Source: 2-12-FULL-35-15 sp036386835 (GTDB lineage: Bacteria > Bacteroidota > Bacteroidia > 2-12-FULL-35-15). From it: 64,000 nucleotides of DNA. The stretch's first letter is position 1. Each line of letters opens with the position of its first letter. The notes under the pieces are model-generated. The model did not search any database. It was not told the DNA's origin and worked only from the letters and a program-made list of their open reading frames with translations. The translations under genes were made by a program, and so were the position numbers. Where the stretch lies: positions 1-64,000 of the forward strand of contig DASVUX010000016.1 in the NCBI GenBank assembly GCA_036386835.1. The letters are read 5' to 3'. Below, in pieces: positions 16,348 to 25,729 of the stretch.

Positions 16348-19300
16348 ATGAAAAGTAAACTTTTAACCATTCTTATAGCGATCGGGATCATGTCGGTTCC
16401 TAAGGTTAATTTCGGCCAGACGCCAAACCTGGGAACGGCTGCGGATTTTGTGCTCTTCACAACCGTAGGTGCAGTTACCAATACTGGTATTTCACACCTG
16501 ACAGGAAACGTAGGGACTAATAGCGGTTCGAGTACCGGCTTTGGAAATGTTAATGGGGTGATGCATGATAATGATGGGGCAAGCGCAGCAGCTGTTGCAG
16601 ATCTTACATTAGCATATAACCAGCTGAACAGCGCTGTTCCCACTTTTTTCCCTGCACCATTACTGGGCAACGGGCAAATACTTAATGCAGGGGTATATTC
16701 AATCGCGGGCCCTGCCACACTTAACTTAGTGCTTACACTGGACGGTCAGAATAATCCTTCTGCTGTTTTTATATTTCAGATCAGCGGAGCGTTCGCAACA
16801 AATGCTGCCGCAAAGGTAAAGCTGATTAATGGCGCGAAGGCCTGCAATGTGTTCTGGAAAGTGGAAGGAATGGTCAGCATGGCTACCCAGACTTCCATGA
16901 AAGGGAACATTGTTGCAAATAATTCGGCTATCGCAATGAGCACAAATGACACACTCGAAGGCCGTGCATTAGCGATCAACGGTGCAATTACACTGGATGG
17001 GACTCTTGCATATACACCTATCGGATGTGGCAGTCCTGTCCTGACAGGACCTAATCCACCGGCTTTAGCTTCTTCTGCATGTTATACTTTATTTTCGTCT
17101 GACGGTCCTGTCACAAATGCGGGGGTAACGAATGTAACAGGTGATATTGGTACAAACAACGGAACAGTTACCGGGCATAACCCGCTATTGGTTGTAGGTG
17201 CTATTCACGGTGTTCCTGATGCTTCAACAGCATTGGCTTCATCTGATATTCTTAATGTTTACAATTATCTGAACACATTACCATTTGATATTGAATTATT
17301 ATACCCGGTTCAATTCGGGAACAACCTGGTCCTTACACCGCATGTTTACAGGATGTCGGCCGCGGCCACATTTACTGATACATTATACCTTGATGCACAG
17401 GGAGATCCGAATGCGGTATTCGTTATCCAGATCAACGGAGCATTATCCACAAGCACTTATTCGAAGGTTAACCTGATCAACGGGGCACAGTCGAAGAATG
17501 TATTCTGGAAAGTTGAAGGAGCGGTCAGTATTAACGATTACTCCATATTCAGGGGGACAATTATTTCTAACAATGGGGCGATAAGCTTAACAACAGGTGT
17601 TTATCTTGACGGACGCGCATTTACAACTACCGGTGCTTTAGCTACGGCAGCAGTTACGGCTATTATGCCTCCAGGCTGCGGACTTACAACTGCTCCGACA
17701 ATTACAACACAACCCGGCGGACAAACCGTTTGTGAAGGCAGTTCAGCTTCTTTTTCAGTAGTTGCTTCCGGATCAGGTTTAACATACCAATGGAGAAAAG
17801 GGAATACCAACCTGGTTAACGGAGGGAATATCTCAGGTGCCACAACATCTACCCTGACAATCAATCCTGCAACAATTTCTGATGCGGCAATAAATTATAA
17901 TGTGATCGTAAGCGATGGCACAACAAGCGATACTTCTGTAAATGTTTCATTAATTATTGATACAGCTCCTTCTATATCATTACAACCGTCTGACCAGGCT
18001 GCCTGTATTGGCGGGAGTGTAAGTTTTTCTGTAACAGCTAATGGTACAGGATTAAATTACCAGTGGAGAAAAGGCAATATTGATCTTATAAATGGCGGGT
18101 CGGTTTCAGGAGTAACAACTTCTATGCTGACTATTAATCCTGCAATCCTTACTGATACAGCATATAACTACAATGTAGTGATCACTGGATCTTGTGGAAA
18201 TGATACTTCACAAAATGCAGCATTGGTGATGGCGGTTATGCCGGTAATTGTTCTTGATCCTATGGATCAGACAGTATGTGCAGGTGATTCGGTAAACATC
18301 TCTGTTACAGCAATTGGTGCAGCACTTACATACCAGTGGAGAAAAGGAACTGTGAATCTTGTAAATGGCGGGTCTTTTTCTGGTGTTAACACAGCTAACC
18401 TGGTTATCAATCCGGTAAGCGTTTCTGATACGGCATTTAATTATAATGTTATTGTAATGGGTGGTTGTTCAATGAATGATACATCTGTTAATATGGAATT
18501 AGCTGTAAATACAGCTCCTCAGTTAACTTCCCAGCCATCAGGCCAGATAGTGTGTGCAGGCAGCACGGTAAGTTTCTCAGTATCTGCAACAGGTACCGGC
18601 ATCACTTACCAATGGAGGAAAGGGATTGTTAACCTTATAAATGGCGGGAATATATCAGGTGCCAATTCACCGGTACTTACTATTAATCCTGCAAGCACCC
18701 TGGATACAGCTTACAACTATAATGTAATTGTATCAGGAGTTTGTGGTCCCAATGATACATCTGTTAATGTTTCTTTGATCCTTGATCAGACAGTGATAAA
18801 CTCACAACCTGCGAATGAGAACATTTGTGAAGGTGCAGCAGCATCATTCTCTGTTTCGTCTTTAGGTTCAGGTATTTCTTACCAGTGGAGAAGAGGCAAT
18901 GTTAACCTTCTTAATGGCGGTAATATCTCCGGAGCGAACAGTTCAACGCTGAGCATTAATCCTGCGCTCGCTTCAGACGCAGCTAATAATTACAATGTGA
19001 TCATTTCAGGGAACTGTTCCCCGAATGATACTTCTGTGAACGTTTCCCTTGCAGTTACAGCTTCACCTGTTGCATTGGCAAGCAGTAATTCTCCTGTATG
19101 CTCAGGCAGTGCGATAAATCTTTCTGCATCTGCAGTTGCGGGAGCATCTTACAGCTGGACAGCAACAAACGGGTATTCATCTGCGCTGCAGAACCCGGTT
19201 ATTCCTGCCGCGACAGTTTCTGATGCAGGAACTTATTCTCTTGTTGTTACTGTTAACGGATGTAATTCCAGCACTTCCAATACCATTGTTTCTGTTACAA

Positions 19301-19944
19301 ACTGCTCTGCGGATCTGAGTATTGTAAAAACAGTAAACAACACACATCCGATCTTCGGGAATAATGTTGTGTTCACGATTACAGTGACCAATAATGGGCC
19401 TGACAATGCAAATGGTGTAGAAGTGATTGACATTCTACAGGAGGGTTATGTATATGTCTCTTCAAGCGCTACAACCGGAACATATGATCCTTTAAGCGGT
19501 GAATGGACTGTTGGAACCCTTAATAATGGTGCAAGCGCTACTTTAAGCATTACTGTAACAGTTGTTGAAGGAGGTAATTATGTAAATACAGCTATCACGT
19601 ACAGCGCTAATATCGAAGCTGACATGAACAACAACAGTTCTTCAGTTGAAACAATACCATCAGACTTTTTTATTCCTGAAGGCTTCTCTCCAAACGGGGA
19701 TAATATAAATGACCGTTTTGTGATCAGGGGAATCTTAAATTACCCGGAAAACACATTTGTGATCTTTAACCGTTGGGGTGATAAAGTGTTTGAAGCAAGC
19801 CCTTATGAGAATACATGGACAGGAAAATGTGATAAAGGATTACAGGTTGGTGGTGATGAGTTGCCTGTAGGAACTTACTTCTATATACTTGATCTCGGTA
19901 ACAACACTGATGTATATAAAGGAACCATTTATCTTAACAAATAA
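16348..19944 (+). CDS. Large DUF3494/Ig-repeat adhesin with T9SS type B (gliding motility-type) C-terminus
   Basis: A 1198-residue surface protein. Signal peptide 1-~23. Two DUF3494 domains ~26-225 and ~235-445. Five tandem Ig-like repeats at about 449-537, 538-630, 631-721, 722-812 and 813-903, each with 'QP..Q..C.G....FSV' and 'YQWRKG...L.NGG..SG'. A sixth divergent Ig-like domain reaches ~988. A DUF11 repeat covers ~989-1090 (ADLSIVKTVNN ... ITVTNNGPDNANGVEV). The type B T9SS sorting domain is ~1106-1198 (FIPEGFSPNGDNINDRFVI ... FNRWGDKVFEAS). It heads an operon with PorP/SprF and an OmpA protein; type B cargo commonly needs a neighbouring SprF-like protein. An adhesive role is inferred. 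Confidence 0.95.
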   Translation: MKSKLLTILIAIGIMSVPKVNFGQTPNLGTAADFVLFTTVGAVTNTGISHLTGNVGTNSGSSTGFGNVNGVMHDNDGASAAAVADLTLAYNQLNSAVPTFFPAPLLGNGQILNAGVYSIAGPATLNLVLTLDGQNNPSAVFIFQISGAFATNAAAKVKLINGAKACNVFWKVEGMVSMATQTSMKGNIVANNSAIAMSTNDTLEGRALAINGAITLDGTLAYTPIGCGSPVLTGPNPPALASSACYTLFSSDGPVTNAGVTNVTGDIGTNNGTVTGHNPLLVVGAIHGVPDASTALASSDILNVYNYLNTLPFDIELLYPVQFGNNLVLTPHVYRMSAAATFTDTLYLDAQGDPNAVFVIQINGALSTSTYSKVNLINGAQSKNVFWKVEGAVSINDYSIFRGTIISNNGAISLTTGVYLDGRAFTTTGALATAAVTAIMPPGCGLTTAPTITTQPGGQTVCEGSSASFSVVASGSGLTYQWRKGNTNLVNGGNISGATTSTLTINPATISDAAINYNVIVSDGTTSDTSVNVSLIIDTAPSISLQPSDQAACIGGSVSFSVTANGTGLNYQWRKGNIDLINGGSVSGVTTSMLTINPAILTDTAYNYNVVITGSCGNDTSQNAALVMAVMPVIVLDPMDQTVCAGDSVNISVTAIGAALTYQWRKGTVNLVNGGSFSGVNTANLVINPVSVSDTAFNYNVIVMGGCSMNDTSVNMELAVNTAPQLTSQPSGQIVCAGSTVSFSVSATGTGITYQWRKGIVNLINGGNISGANSPVLTINPASTLDTAYNYNVIVSGVCGPNDTSVNVSLILDQTVINSQPANENICEGAAASFSVSSLGSGISYQWRRGNVNLLNGGNISGANSSTLSINPALASDAANNYNVIISGNCSPNDTSVNVSLAVTASPVALASSNSPVCSGSAINLSASAVAGASYSWTATNGYSSALQNPVIPAATVSDAGTYSLVVTVNGCNSSTSNTIVSVTNCSADLSIVKTVNNTHPIFGNNVVFTITVTNNGPDNANGVEVIDILQEGYVYVSSSATTGTYDPLSGEWTVGTLNNGASATLSITVTVVEGGNYVNTAITYSANIEADMNNNSSSVETIPSDFFIPEGFSPNGDNINDRFVIRGILNYPENTFVIFNRWGDKVFEASPYENTWTGKCDKGLQVGGDELPVGTYFYILDLGNNTDVYKGTIYLNK

Positions 19945-19972
19945 GCATTAATAATAACAAGAAAAATATAAA

Positions 19973-20911
19973 ATGAAAAATATCAATATACCAATCATCC
20001 TGGCATTAGCTTTAAGCTGTTCGGGAATGCAGGCACAGCAGGCACCAATGTATACGCACTATATGTACAATACCCTTTCGGTTAACCCCGCATATGCAGG
20101 AAGCCGTGATGCATTAACTATTACGGGACTTCATCGTTCACAATGGGTGGATTTCAAAGGAGCACCGGTTACGCAGACTTTAACGCTGCATACCCCGCTC
20201 AGGAATGAGCACATTGGTGTTGGCCTCTCATTGACGAATGACAAGATCGGTCCTGCAAATAATACTTCTTTGTTTGCTGACTTCGCTTACATCATGAAAC
20301 TGACCAAGAAATCCAAACTGGCCCTTGGGTTAAGTGCAGGTGCCAATATCTTCCAGGGACAAATGAATTCGCTTGCTCTTGATGAGCAAAGTGATCCCGT
20401 ATTCCAGGACAATATCAGGAACCGTACAACACCTAATTTCGGTTTTGGTGTTTACTATTCCAGGGAGCGTTTTTATGCCGGGATCTCAGCACCGCACCTG
20501 ATCCAGAATAATTATTCTGTTAAGAATATGGCTGACGGAAGCACCCTGATCGCTAAAGAGCAAAGGCATTACTTCCTGATAGCTGGTACGATGATCAGGC
20601 TTTCAAATAATCTTGAGTTTAAGCCTACCGGACTTGTAAAAGTTACACCCGGTGCTCCGATACAGGGAGATGTTACTGCCTCTTTCGTGATCATGAAAAA
20701 ATTGCTTGTTGGTGCTATGTACCGTACTGGCGATGCATTCGGTGGATTGATCGGGGTGGACCTTACCGAACAGCTGCACCTTGGATATTCTTATGATTGG
20801 TCTTATGGCCTTGAAACCGCTAAATATAACAAAGGCAGTCACGAGATAGTATTGCGATATGATTTTATATACTCAAGCAAAAAACAGATCCATTCACCAA
20901 GATATTTCTAA
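19973..20911 (+). CDS. PorP/SprF family T9SS outer-membrane protein
   Basis: A 312-residue outer-membrane beta-barrel with signal peptide (1-~21, ending in MQAQQ). The N-terminal 'APMYTHYMYNTLSVNPAYAGSR' block is the hallmark of the PorP/SprF family, followed by 'LTLHTPL..EHIGVGLSLTNDKIGPANN' and barrel strands to the C-terminal 'YDFIY'. It lies 28 bp after the adhesin. In Flavobacterium, SprF is needed for surface delivery of the adjacent type B adhesin SprB; the same partnership is likely here. Confidence 0.95.
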   Translation: MKNINIPIILALALSCSGMQAQQAPMYTHYMYNTLSVNPAYAGSRDALTITGLHRSQWVDFKGAPVTQTLTLHTPLRNEHIGVGLSLTNDKIGPANNTSLFADFAYIMKLTKKSKLALGLSAGANIFQGQMNSLALDEQSDPVFQDNIRNRTTPNFGFGVYYSRERFYAGISAPHLIQNNYSVKNMADGSTLIAKEQRHYFLIAGTMIRLSNNLEFKPTGLVKVTPGAPIQGDVTASFVIMKKLLVGAMYRTGDAFGGLIGVDLTEQLHLGYSYDWSYGLETAKYNKGSHEIVLRYDFIYSSKKQIHSPRYF

Positions 20912-20939
20912 GTAAAAAAATACAGTTAAAAACACACAA

Positions 20940-22874
20940 ATGAAGAAGTTATATATTCCATTGATCATATTAACCGGTTTGGGCCTGAATGCTTTTGCAC
21001 AGGAAAAATCCGCCAAGGAACTAAAAGGCGATAAATATGCATTCCGTTATGCTTACGAAGACGCTATAGGATCCTATACGAGTGCAAAGCAATTAACCCC
21101 TGAGGGGCAGAGGAGGCTTGCGGAAAGCTATCACAACATTAACCGTAATAAGGAATCTGAAATAGTATATGCCGGTTTAAGCAATAACAGCTCAGGAACC
21201 CTGGCGGAAGATCACTTTAATTACGCGATGATCCTGAAGATGAACGGCAAGTATGAAGAGGCAAATAAGGCGATGGACAAATTCAGCGCAATGAAACCTG
21301 ATGATCTGCGGGCGAAAAGCTATGTAGAGAACAAAGAAGGATTTTCTGGTTTACTGAAGGATGATGGAAAATACAAGGTAGAGCATTTAAAGGTCAATAC
21401 GGAAGCTAAAGATTTTGCGCCAACATACTACAAGGACAAAATTGTTTTCGCTTCTACAAGATCCGCAGCAAAAATGGTCAAAAGAAAAGACAACTGGACA
21501 GGCATGCCTTTCCTGAACCTTTATGTTTCTGACATTGACGGCTCACAGCTGAAGAAGCCCGAGAACTTTAATAAGGATATGAATACTAAAATGCATGATG
21601 GTCCTGCCAGCTTCAGCAACAATGGAACGTTCATGGCTTTCACAACTAACAACAGTGATGATAAAACTCCGGACAAGATAGTGGAGCTGCAGATCGCTTT
21701 CAGTACTTTTAAAGATGAGAATTGGTCGGAACCCGAAGCTTTTGCATTCAATAACCCCGAATACTCGGTTGGGCATCCGTGCTTAACCAGTGACGGGAAT
21801 ACAATGTATTTTACAAGCGACATGCCCGGTGGTTATGGTGGCTCAGATATTTACAAGTCAAGCCGGACCGGAACTACATGGAGCAAGCCGGAAAATCTTG
21901 GAGCCAATGTAAATACGGAAGGTGATGAAATGTTCCCTTTCCTTGTAGAAAGCAAAGGGACAATTTTCTTCTCTTCCAATGGGCATTTCGGCCTTGGTGG
22001 GCAGGACAATTTTTACTGCATTCCTTCAGGGAAATCCTACGCGAAAGCAGTTAATTGCGGATCACCACTTAATACGCAGTATGATGATTTTGCTGTAATT
22101 GCAGACGGAACCACAAATAAAGGGTACTTTTCATCCAACAGGGCTGAAGGGAATGGCGATGATGATATTTACACTGTTGATTTCCTTAAAGGAATTAACA
22201 CAGGAAAACAGATCAACGGCTTCGCAAGGGATAATGACGGGAATGTTATCCCTAAAACTTTTATCACGCTTTCTAATGATAAAGGTGTAATGATCGATAC
22301 ATTAACTACTGATGATAAAGGAGAATTTACGTTTGCAGTTGATGCAGATAAAAACTTCAAGCTTAATGGAAAAAAGGAGAAATATACGGATGGTGACAGC
22401 ACTGCCAATACATTCGGCAAAGATGCGGTTGTTAAAGCGGATGTTATCCTGTTAACCAGGAAAGAAGCAATTGCGAAGAAGATTGAAGTTGGGAAAGACC
22501 TTGGAAAGGTTGTTTCCTTTAACCCGATCTATTTTGATTACCATGAGTACGCTATCCGCCCGGATGCTGAGATAGAGCTTAAGAAGATAATTTCTGCCAT
22601 GAATGACTATCCTAACATGACGATTGAGCTTGGTGCACATACAGATTGCCGTGCAACCCAGGAATTCAATCAGCTTTTGTCAGAAAGAAGAGCCAAGGCT
22701 TCGATTGACTATATTAAGAAAGGTATAAGCAATCCATCCCGCATAACAGGAAAAGGATATGGAGAAACAAGACTTGCCAATCAATGTGCTTGTGAAGGTG
22801 AAAATGTTAAGGAATATACTGAAGAAGAACACCAGATGAACAGGAGAACTGAATTCATTGTAATTAAAAAATAA
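20940..22874 (+). CDS. OmpA family protein with PD40 propeller (adhesin operon)
   Basis: A 644-residue envelope protein. Signal peptide 1-~20 (NAFAQ), TPR-like region ~20-125, PD40 propeller blades ~135-415 ('FAPTYYKDKIVFASTR', 'HPCLTSDGNTMYFTSDMPGG', 'MFPFLVESKGTIFFSSNGH'). Then a carboxypeptidase-regulatory-like domain ~420-510 and an OmpA C-terminus ~525-644 (YFDYHEYAIRPDAEIELKK ... NRRTEFIVI). It is paralogous to the 11499 gene. As third gene of the operon it probably anchors the PorP/SprF-adhesin assembly to peptidoglycan. A terminator follows 18 bp later. Confidence 0.94.
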   Translation: MKKLYIPLIILTGLGLNAFAQEKSAKELKGDKYAFRYAYEDAIGSYTSAKQLTPEGQRRLAESYHNINRNKESEIVYAGLSNNSSGTLAEDHFNYAMILKMNGKYEEANKAMDKFSAMKPDDLRAKSYVENKEGFSGLLKDDGKYKVEHLKVNTEAKDFAPTYYKDKIVFASTRSAAKMVKRKDNWTGMPFLNLYVSDIDGSQLKKPENFNKDMNTKMHDGPASFSNNGTFMAFTTNNSDDKTPDKIVELQIAFSTFKDENWSEPEAFAFNNPEYSVGHPCLTSDGNTMYFTSDMPGGYGGSDIYKSSRTGTTWSKPENLGANVNTEGDEMFPFLVESKGTIFFSSNGHFGLGGQDNFYCIPSGKSYAKAVNCGSPLNTQYDDFAVIADGTTNKGYFSSNRAEGNGDDDIYTVDFLKGINTGKQINGFARDNDGNVIPKTFITLSNDKGVMIDTLTTDDKGEFTFAVDADKNFKLNGKKEKYTDGDSTANTFGKDAVVKADVILLTRKEAIAKKIEVGKDLGKVVSFNPIYFDYHEYAIRPDAEIELKKIISAMNDYPNMTIELGAHTDCRATQEFNQLLSERRAKASIDYIKKGISNPSRITGKGYGETRLANQCACEGENVKEYTEEEHQMNRRTEFIVIKK

Positions 22875-22892
22875 TTCTTTTTATTCTGATTG

Positions 22893-22925
22893 AACGGCAT
22901 CCTGTTTAAGGATGCCGTTTTTTTT
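22893..22925 (+). terminator. Terminator of the adhesin-PorP-OmpA operon
   Basis: Stem AACGGCATCC / GGATGCCGTT with loop TGTTTAA and a run of eight Ts. Confidence 0.92.
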
Positions 22926-22934
22926 ATGCCCGGG

Positions 22935-22999
22935 TGGGAATATTGCAAGTATTAGCTGGAGTTATGTAACGTAATCCGATAAGGGAAGCGCCATCTTTG
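22935..22999 (+). promoter_or_regulatory. Regulon promoter site 7 (upstream of the 23030 gene)
   Basis: TGGGAATATTGCAAG starts at 22935 (TGGG variant of the first box), TGTAACG at 22965 (30 bp) and the -7 TTTG (CATCTTTG) at 22996. Half-sites TGCAAG and TGTAAC are 21 bp apart. Confidence 0.78.
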
Positions 23000-23029
23000 T
23001 TCCGGTTAAGAAAACTAAATTAAACAACA

Positions 23030-23614
23030 ATGAAAAATATAAAATCAATACTTATCGCTGTCATTCTTTTATTATCGGTAATGGTTCGCGCGCAGGTTTC
23101 TGTTAATGTTAATATCGGGACTCCTCCTCAATGGGGTCCTGTTGGATATACTGACGTACGTTATTACTATCTCCCGGATATAGAGTGTTATTACGATGTT
23201 CATACAACCATGTTCGTGTATAACAGCGGAGGCGTCTGGCTGCACCGGGCACATCTGCCAAGCCATTACAGCCACTATGATCTTTATGACGGTTATAAGG
23301 TTATTATCAATGATTACCGCGGTGATACACCCGACATTCATTTTCATAATCATAAAGTGAAATACAAAAAGGGTTACAGGGGTAAGGAACAAAAAACGAT
23401 CGGGCAGAAGCCGGGTAAGGGGAATTCAAAAAAATCCGGCCCGGGAGCGAAAAATTCCGGCAAGCAGGTTGAAAACGCAAATCATAACCAAAAGGTTCAG
23501 AACAACCAGCCGCAACAGAAACAACAACAGCATCAGAAGAGCACTAACGGAGGAAAGAATAGCGGACCAGGTAAAGGCGGTAATGGAAAAGGCGGGGGCG
23601 GAAAGAATAAATAG
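23030..23614 (+). CDS. Secreted protein with Lys/Gly/Gln/Asn-rich low-complexity tail
   Basis: A 194-residue exported protein. Signal peptide 1-~21 (MVRAQ). Residues ~22-115 form an aromatic-rich domain ('WGPVGYTDVRYYYLPDIECY', 'VYNSGGVWLHRAHLP', 'YDLYDGYKVIINDYRGDTP') that recurs as an uncharacterised family in Bacteroidota. Residues ~118-194 are a strongly basic, repetitive GKGN/QQKQQQ tract that is likely disordered. I know no function; a matrix or periplasmic polyanion-binding role would be a guess. It is monocistronic and driven by regulon site 7. Confidence 0.85.
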   Translation: MKNIKSILIAVILLLSVMVRAQVSVNVNIGTPPQWGPVGYTDVRYYYLPDIECYYDVHTTMFVYNSGGVWLHRAHLPSHYSHYDLYDGYKVIINDYRGDTPDIHFHNHKVKYKKGYRGKEQKTIGQKPGKGNSKKSGPGAKNSGKQVENANHNQKVQNNQPQQKQQQHQKSTNGGKNSGPGKGGNGKGGGGKNK

Positions 23615-23639
23615 GTATTTAATGCCCTGCATATCAACG

Positions 23640-23704
23640 TGTGAATGTTGTAAGATATTAAGGGAGTTGTGTAATACATGCACCGGTATGTTTCATCACT
23701 TTTG
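23640..23704 (+). promoter_or_regulatory. Regulon promoter site 8 (upstream of the CsbD operon)
   Basis: TGTGAATGTTGTAAG starts at 23640, TGTAATAC at 23670 (30 bp) and the -7 TTTG (CACTTTTG) at 23701. Half-sites TGTAAG and TGTAAT are 21 bp apart. Confidence 0.8.
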
Positions 23705-23742
23705 TCAAGTCAAATAATAGAATACTAAAATAAATATATATC

Positions 23743-23955
23743 ATGGAAAATAATACATCAATCAAAACGAGTTGGGATGAAACAAAGGAAAAGCTACTTC
23801 AACGATTTGAGCGCCTCAGTAATAATGATCTTCGTCTGAAGATAGAAGAACAGGACGCTTTACTCCTTAAAATTCAAAACAAGCTTGGAAAAACCAAAGA
23901 AGAGATCCTGCATCTTATTTCAGCAAGGCAGGAAACAGTTATTCCTGTTGTATAA
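23743..23955 (+). CDS. CsbD-like small stress protein
   Basis: A 70-residue soluble protein with the CsbD pattern: 'SWDETKEKLLQRFERLSNNDLRLKIEEQDALLLKIQNKLGKTKEEI' (described in parts: a Trp-containing first helix, 'LSNNDL', and the closing 'GKTKEEI'). CsbD proteins belong to general stress regulons and have no known biochemical activity. It is first in a probable operon ending at the terminator at 26129 and is driven by regulon site 8. Confidence 0.85.
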   Translation: MENNTSIKTSWDETKEKLLQRFERLSNNDLRLKIEEQDALLLKIQNKLGKTKEEILHLISARQETVIPVV

Positions 23956-23991
23956 TAAGTAATTAACCTAATAAATAAATATACCTTTTTT

Positions 23992-24432
23992 ATGAAAACC
24001 ACAATACCAGCATTGCTTACCATGAGCCTGTTAACGGCCTTAAGTTTCTTAGCCTGCAATTCATCAGCCGATAAAGTTAATTCAGCCAAAGAAAATGTTG
24101 CAGAGGCAGAAGTGTCTCTGCAGGATGCGAAGAATGATTATGACAGCGAATATGAAAAGTTCAAGCTGGAATCCAATGATAAAATTACCGCTAATGAGCA
24201 GATTATTGCTGACCTTAAGATTTATTCTAAGGATAAAAAGAAAGAAGTAAAAGATCAGTATGAGGCAACCATTAATTCACTCGAACAAAAGAATCAGCAG
24301 ATGAAGAATAAGGTGTCGGAATACAAAAAAGACAGCAGTAACAGCTGGGAATCATTCAAGCGTGAGTTTAATCACGATATGGATGAACTTGGGAAAGCTT
24401 TAAGCGACCTGGGAACAAATAACTCTAAATAG
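23992..24432 (+). CDS. Coiled-coil lipoprotein
   Basis: A 146-residue lipoprotein. N-terminal signal with lipobox 'SFLAC' (Cys22). The rest is almost wholly helical and charged with coiled-coil heptads (VNSAKENVAEAEVSLQDAK ... SLEQKNQQMKNKVSEYKK). No enzymatic motif. It resembles small envelope-stress lipoproteins placed next to CsbD/YtxH genes in Bacteroidota. It starts 36 bp after the CsbD gene. Confidence 0.85.
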   Translation: MKTTIPALLTMSLLTALSFLACNSSADKVNSAKENVAEAEVSLQDAKNDYDSEYEKFKLESNDKITANEQIIADLKIYSKDKKKEVKDQYEATINSLEQKNQQMKNKVSEYKKDSSNSWESFKREFNHDMDELGKALSDLGTNNSK

Positions 24433-24459
24433 TCAACTAACTAAAACACATAAAATAGT

Positions 24460-25110
24460 ATGAAAAAAATAACAATGTTAACCTCGATATTCCTGGCATG
24501 TACAGGAGCAGGTTTTGCACAGGACGGTTCCAATGATACAGATAACCGTGAAAAGCTGCAGTTCGGATTAAAAGCCGGTATGAATTATTCGAATGTTTAT
24601 GACGAAAGAGATGACGCGTTTAAAGCAGAGGCGAAATTCGGCCTTGCTGCCGGTGCATCACTAGCCATACCATTCGGTAAATATTTAGGTCTTCAGCCGG
24701 AAGCGCTTATCTCACAAAAAGGTTTTAAGGGAAGCGGTACAATGCTTGGCAACGAATACAGCTTTACCAGGACAACAACATACATTGACTTCCCATTACA
24801 AGTGGCATTTAAGCCAAGTGAATTCTTTACACTGTTTGCAGGTCCGCAGTATTCTTACCTGATCCATCAGCGTGATGTATTCAGTAACACTTCTACCAGC
24901 TTTGTTCAGGAAGCCGAATTTAAAAACGACAATATCCGGAAGAATGTTTTCGGAGCGGCAGGCGGACTTGATATTAACCTGAAGCATATAACCCTTGGAG
25001 CAAGGGTAGGATGCGACCTTCAAAACAACAATGGCGATGGGTCAACTTCAACTCCAAGATATAAGAACGCATGGTTCCAGGGTACTATCGGCTATGCTTT
25101 TTATAAATAA
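24460..25110 (+). CDS. Outer-membrane beta-barrel (porin family) protein
   Basis: A 216-residue protein with signal peptide 1-~20 (GAGFAQ) and an OMP_b-brl_2-type barrel: 'FGLKAGMNYSNVYDE', 'LGLQPEALISQKGFKG', 'YIDFPLQVAFKPSEFFTLFAGPQYSYL' and a terminal 'WFQGTIGYAFYK' with final aromatic/Lys strand. The function of such small barrels is usually unknown. It is the third gene of the site 8 operon. Confidence 0.9.
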   Translation: MKKITMLTSIFLACTGAGFAQDGSNDTDNREKLQFGLKAGMNYSNVYDERDDAFKAEAKFGLAAGASLAIPFGKYLGLQPEALISQKGFKGSGTMLGNEYSFTRTTTYIDFPLQVAFKPSEFFTLFAGPQYSYLIHQRDVFSNTSTSFVQEAEFKNDNIRKNVFGAAGGLDINLKHITLGARVGCDLQNNNGDGSTSTPRYKNAWFQGTIGYAFYK

Positions 25111-25140
25111 TCAATTCATTTCAATCCCTAAAATTACATT

Positions 25141-25719
25141 ATGAAAAAGATTTTTAATACAATACTGCTTTTAACAATATTTATCTCCGGCCTTAATGCC
25201 CAGGATAAGCCTGCCGCGGAAAAGTACGGCAACACATTGAACCTTGGCGCAGGAATAGGTTATTACGGTTATGTTGGTCATCCTTTGCCTGTAGCATCTG
25301 TGAACTTTGAATTTGACATAGCAAGGAATTTCACACTGGCGCCTTTTATTGGTGCATATACGTACCGGAATACTTATTACTGGGGCCAGCCCGGGAAGCC
25401 GCATTATGACGGATCATACCGTTACTATTCCTACCGTGCTGTAGCGGTTCCTGTAGGAGTGAAAGGAACATACTACTTTGACCAGTTATTCCGTGCGGGA
25501 GAGAAGTGGGATTTTTATGCTGCAGGATCTGTGGGATTTGTCTTCAGGAGCGTTGTATGGGATAATGATTATTATGGCGACAGGAATGTGTATCATAATT
25601 CAAGCCCTCTTTATCTTGATGCGCATATCGGAGCAGAATATCATATGACTCAAAAAGCCGGCTTATTCCTTGACCTGTCAACCGGTGTTTCAACTATAGG
25701 TTTAGCGATTCATTTTTAA
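25141..25719 (+). CDS. Outer-membrane beta-barrel protein
   Basis: A 192-residue predicted outer-membrane barrel. Signal peptide 1-~20 (GLNAQ), then Tyr/Gly-rich amphipathic strands ('LNLGAGIGYYGYVGHPLPVASV', 'AVPVGVKGTYYFDQLF', 'YAAGSVGFVFRSVVW', 'LDAHIGAEYHMTQKAGLFLDLS') and a closing hydrophobic strand 'TIGLAIHF'. It starts 30 bp after the preceding barrel gene and is in the same operon. No specific substrate is suggested. Confidence 0.88.
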   Translation: MKKIFNTILLLTIFISGLNAQDKPAAEKYGNTLNLGAGIGYYGYVGHPLPVASVNFEFDIARNFTLAPFIGAYTYRNTYYWGQPGKPHYDGSYRYYSYRAVAVPVGVKGTYYFDQLFRAGEKWDFYAAGSVGFVFRSVVWDNDYYGDRNVYHNSSPLYLDAHIGAEYHMTQKAGLFLDLSTGVSTIGLAIHF

Positions 25720-25729
25720 AAAATAAAAC

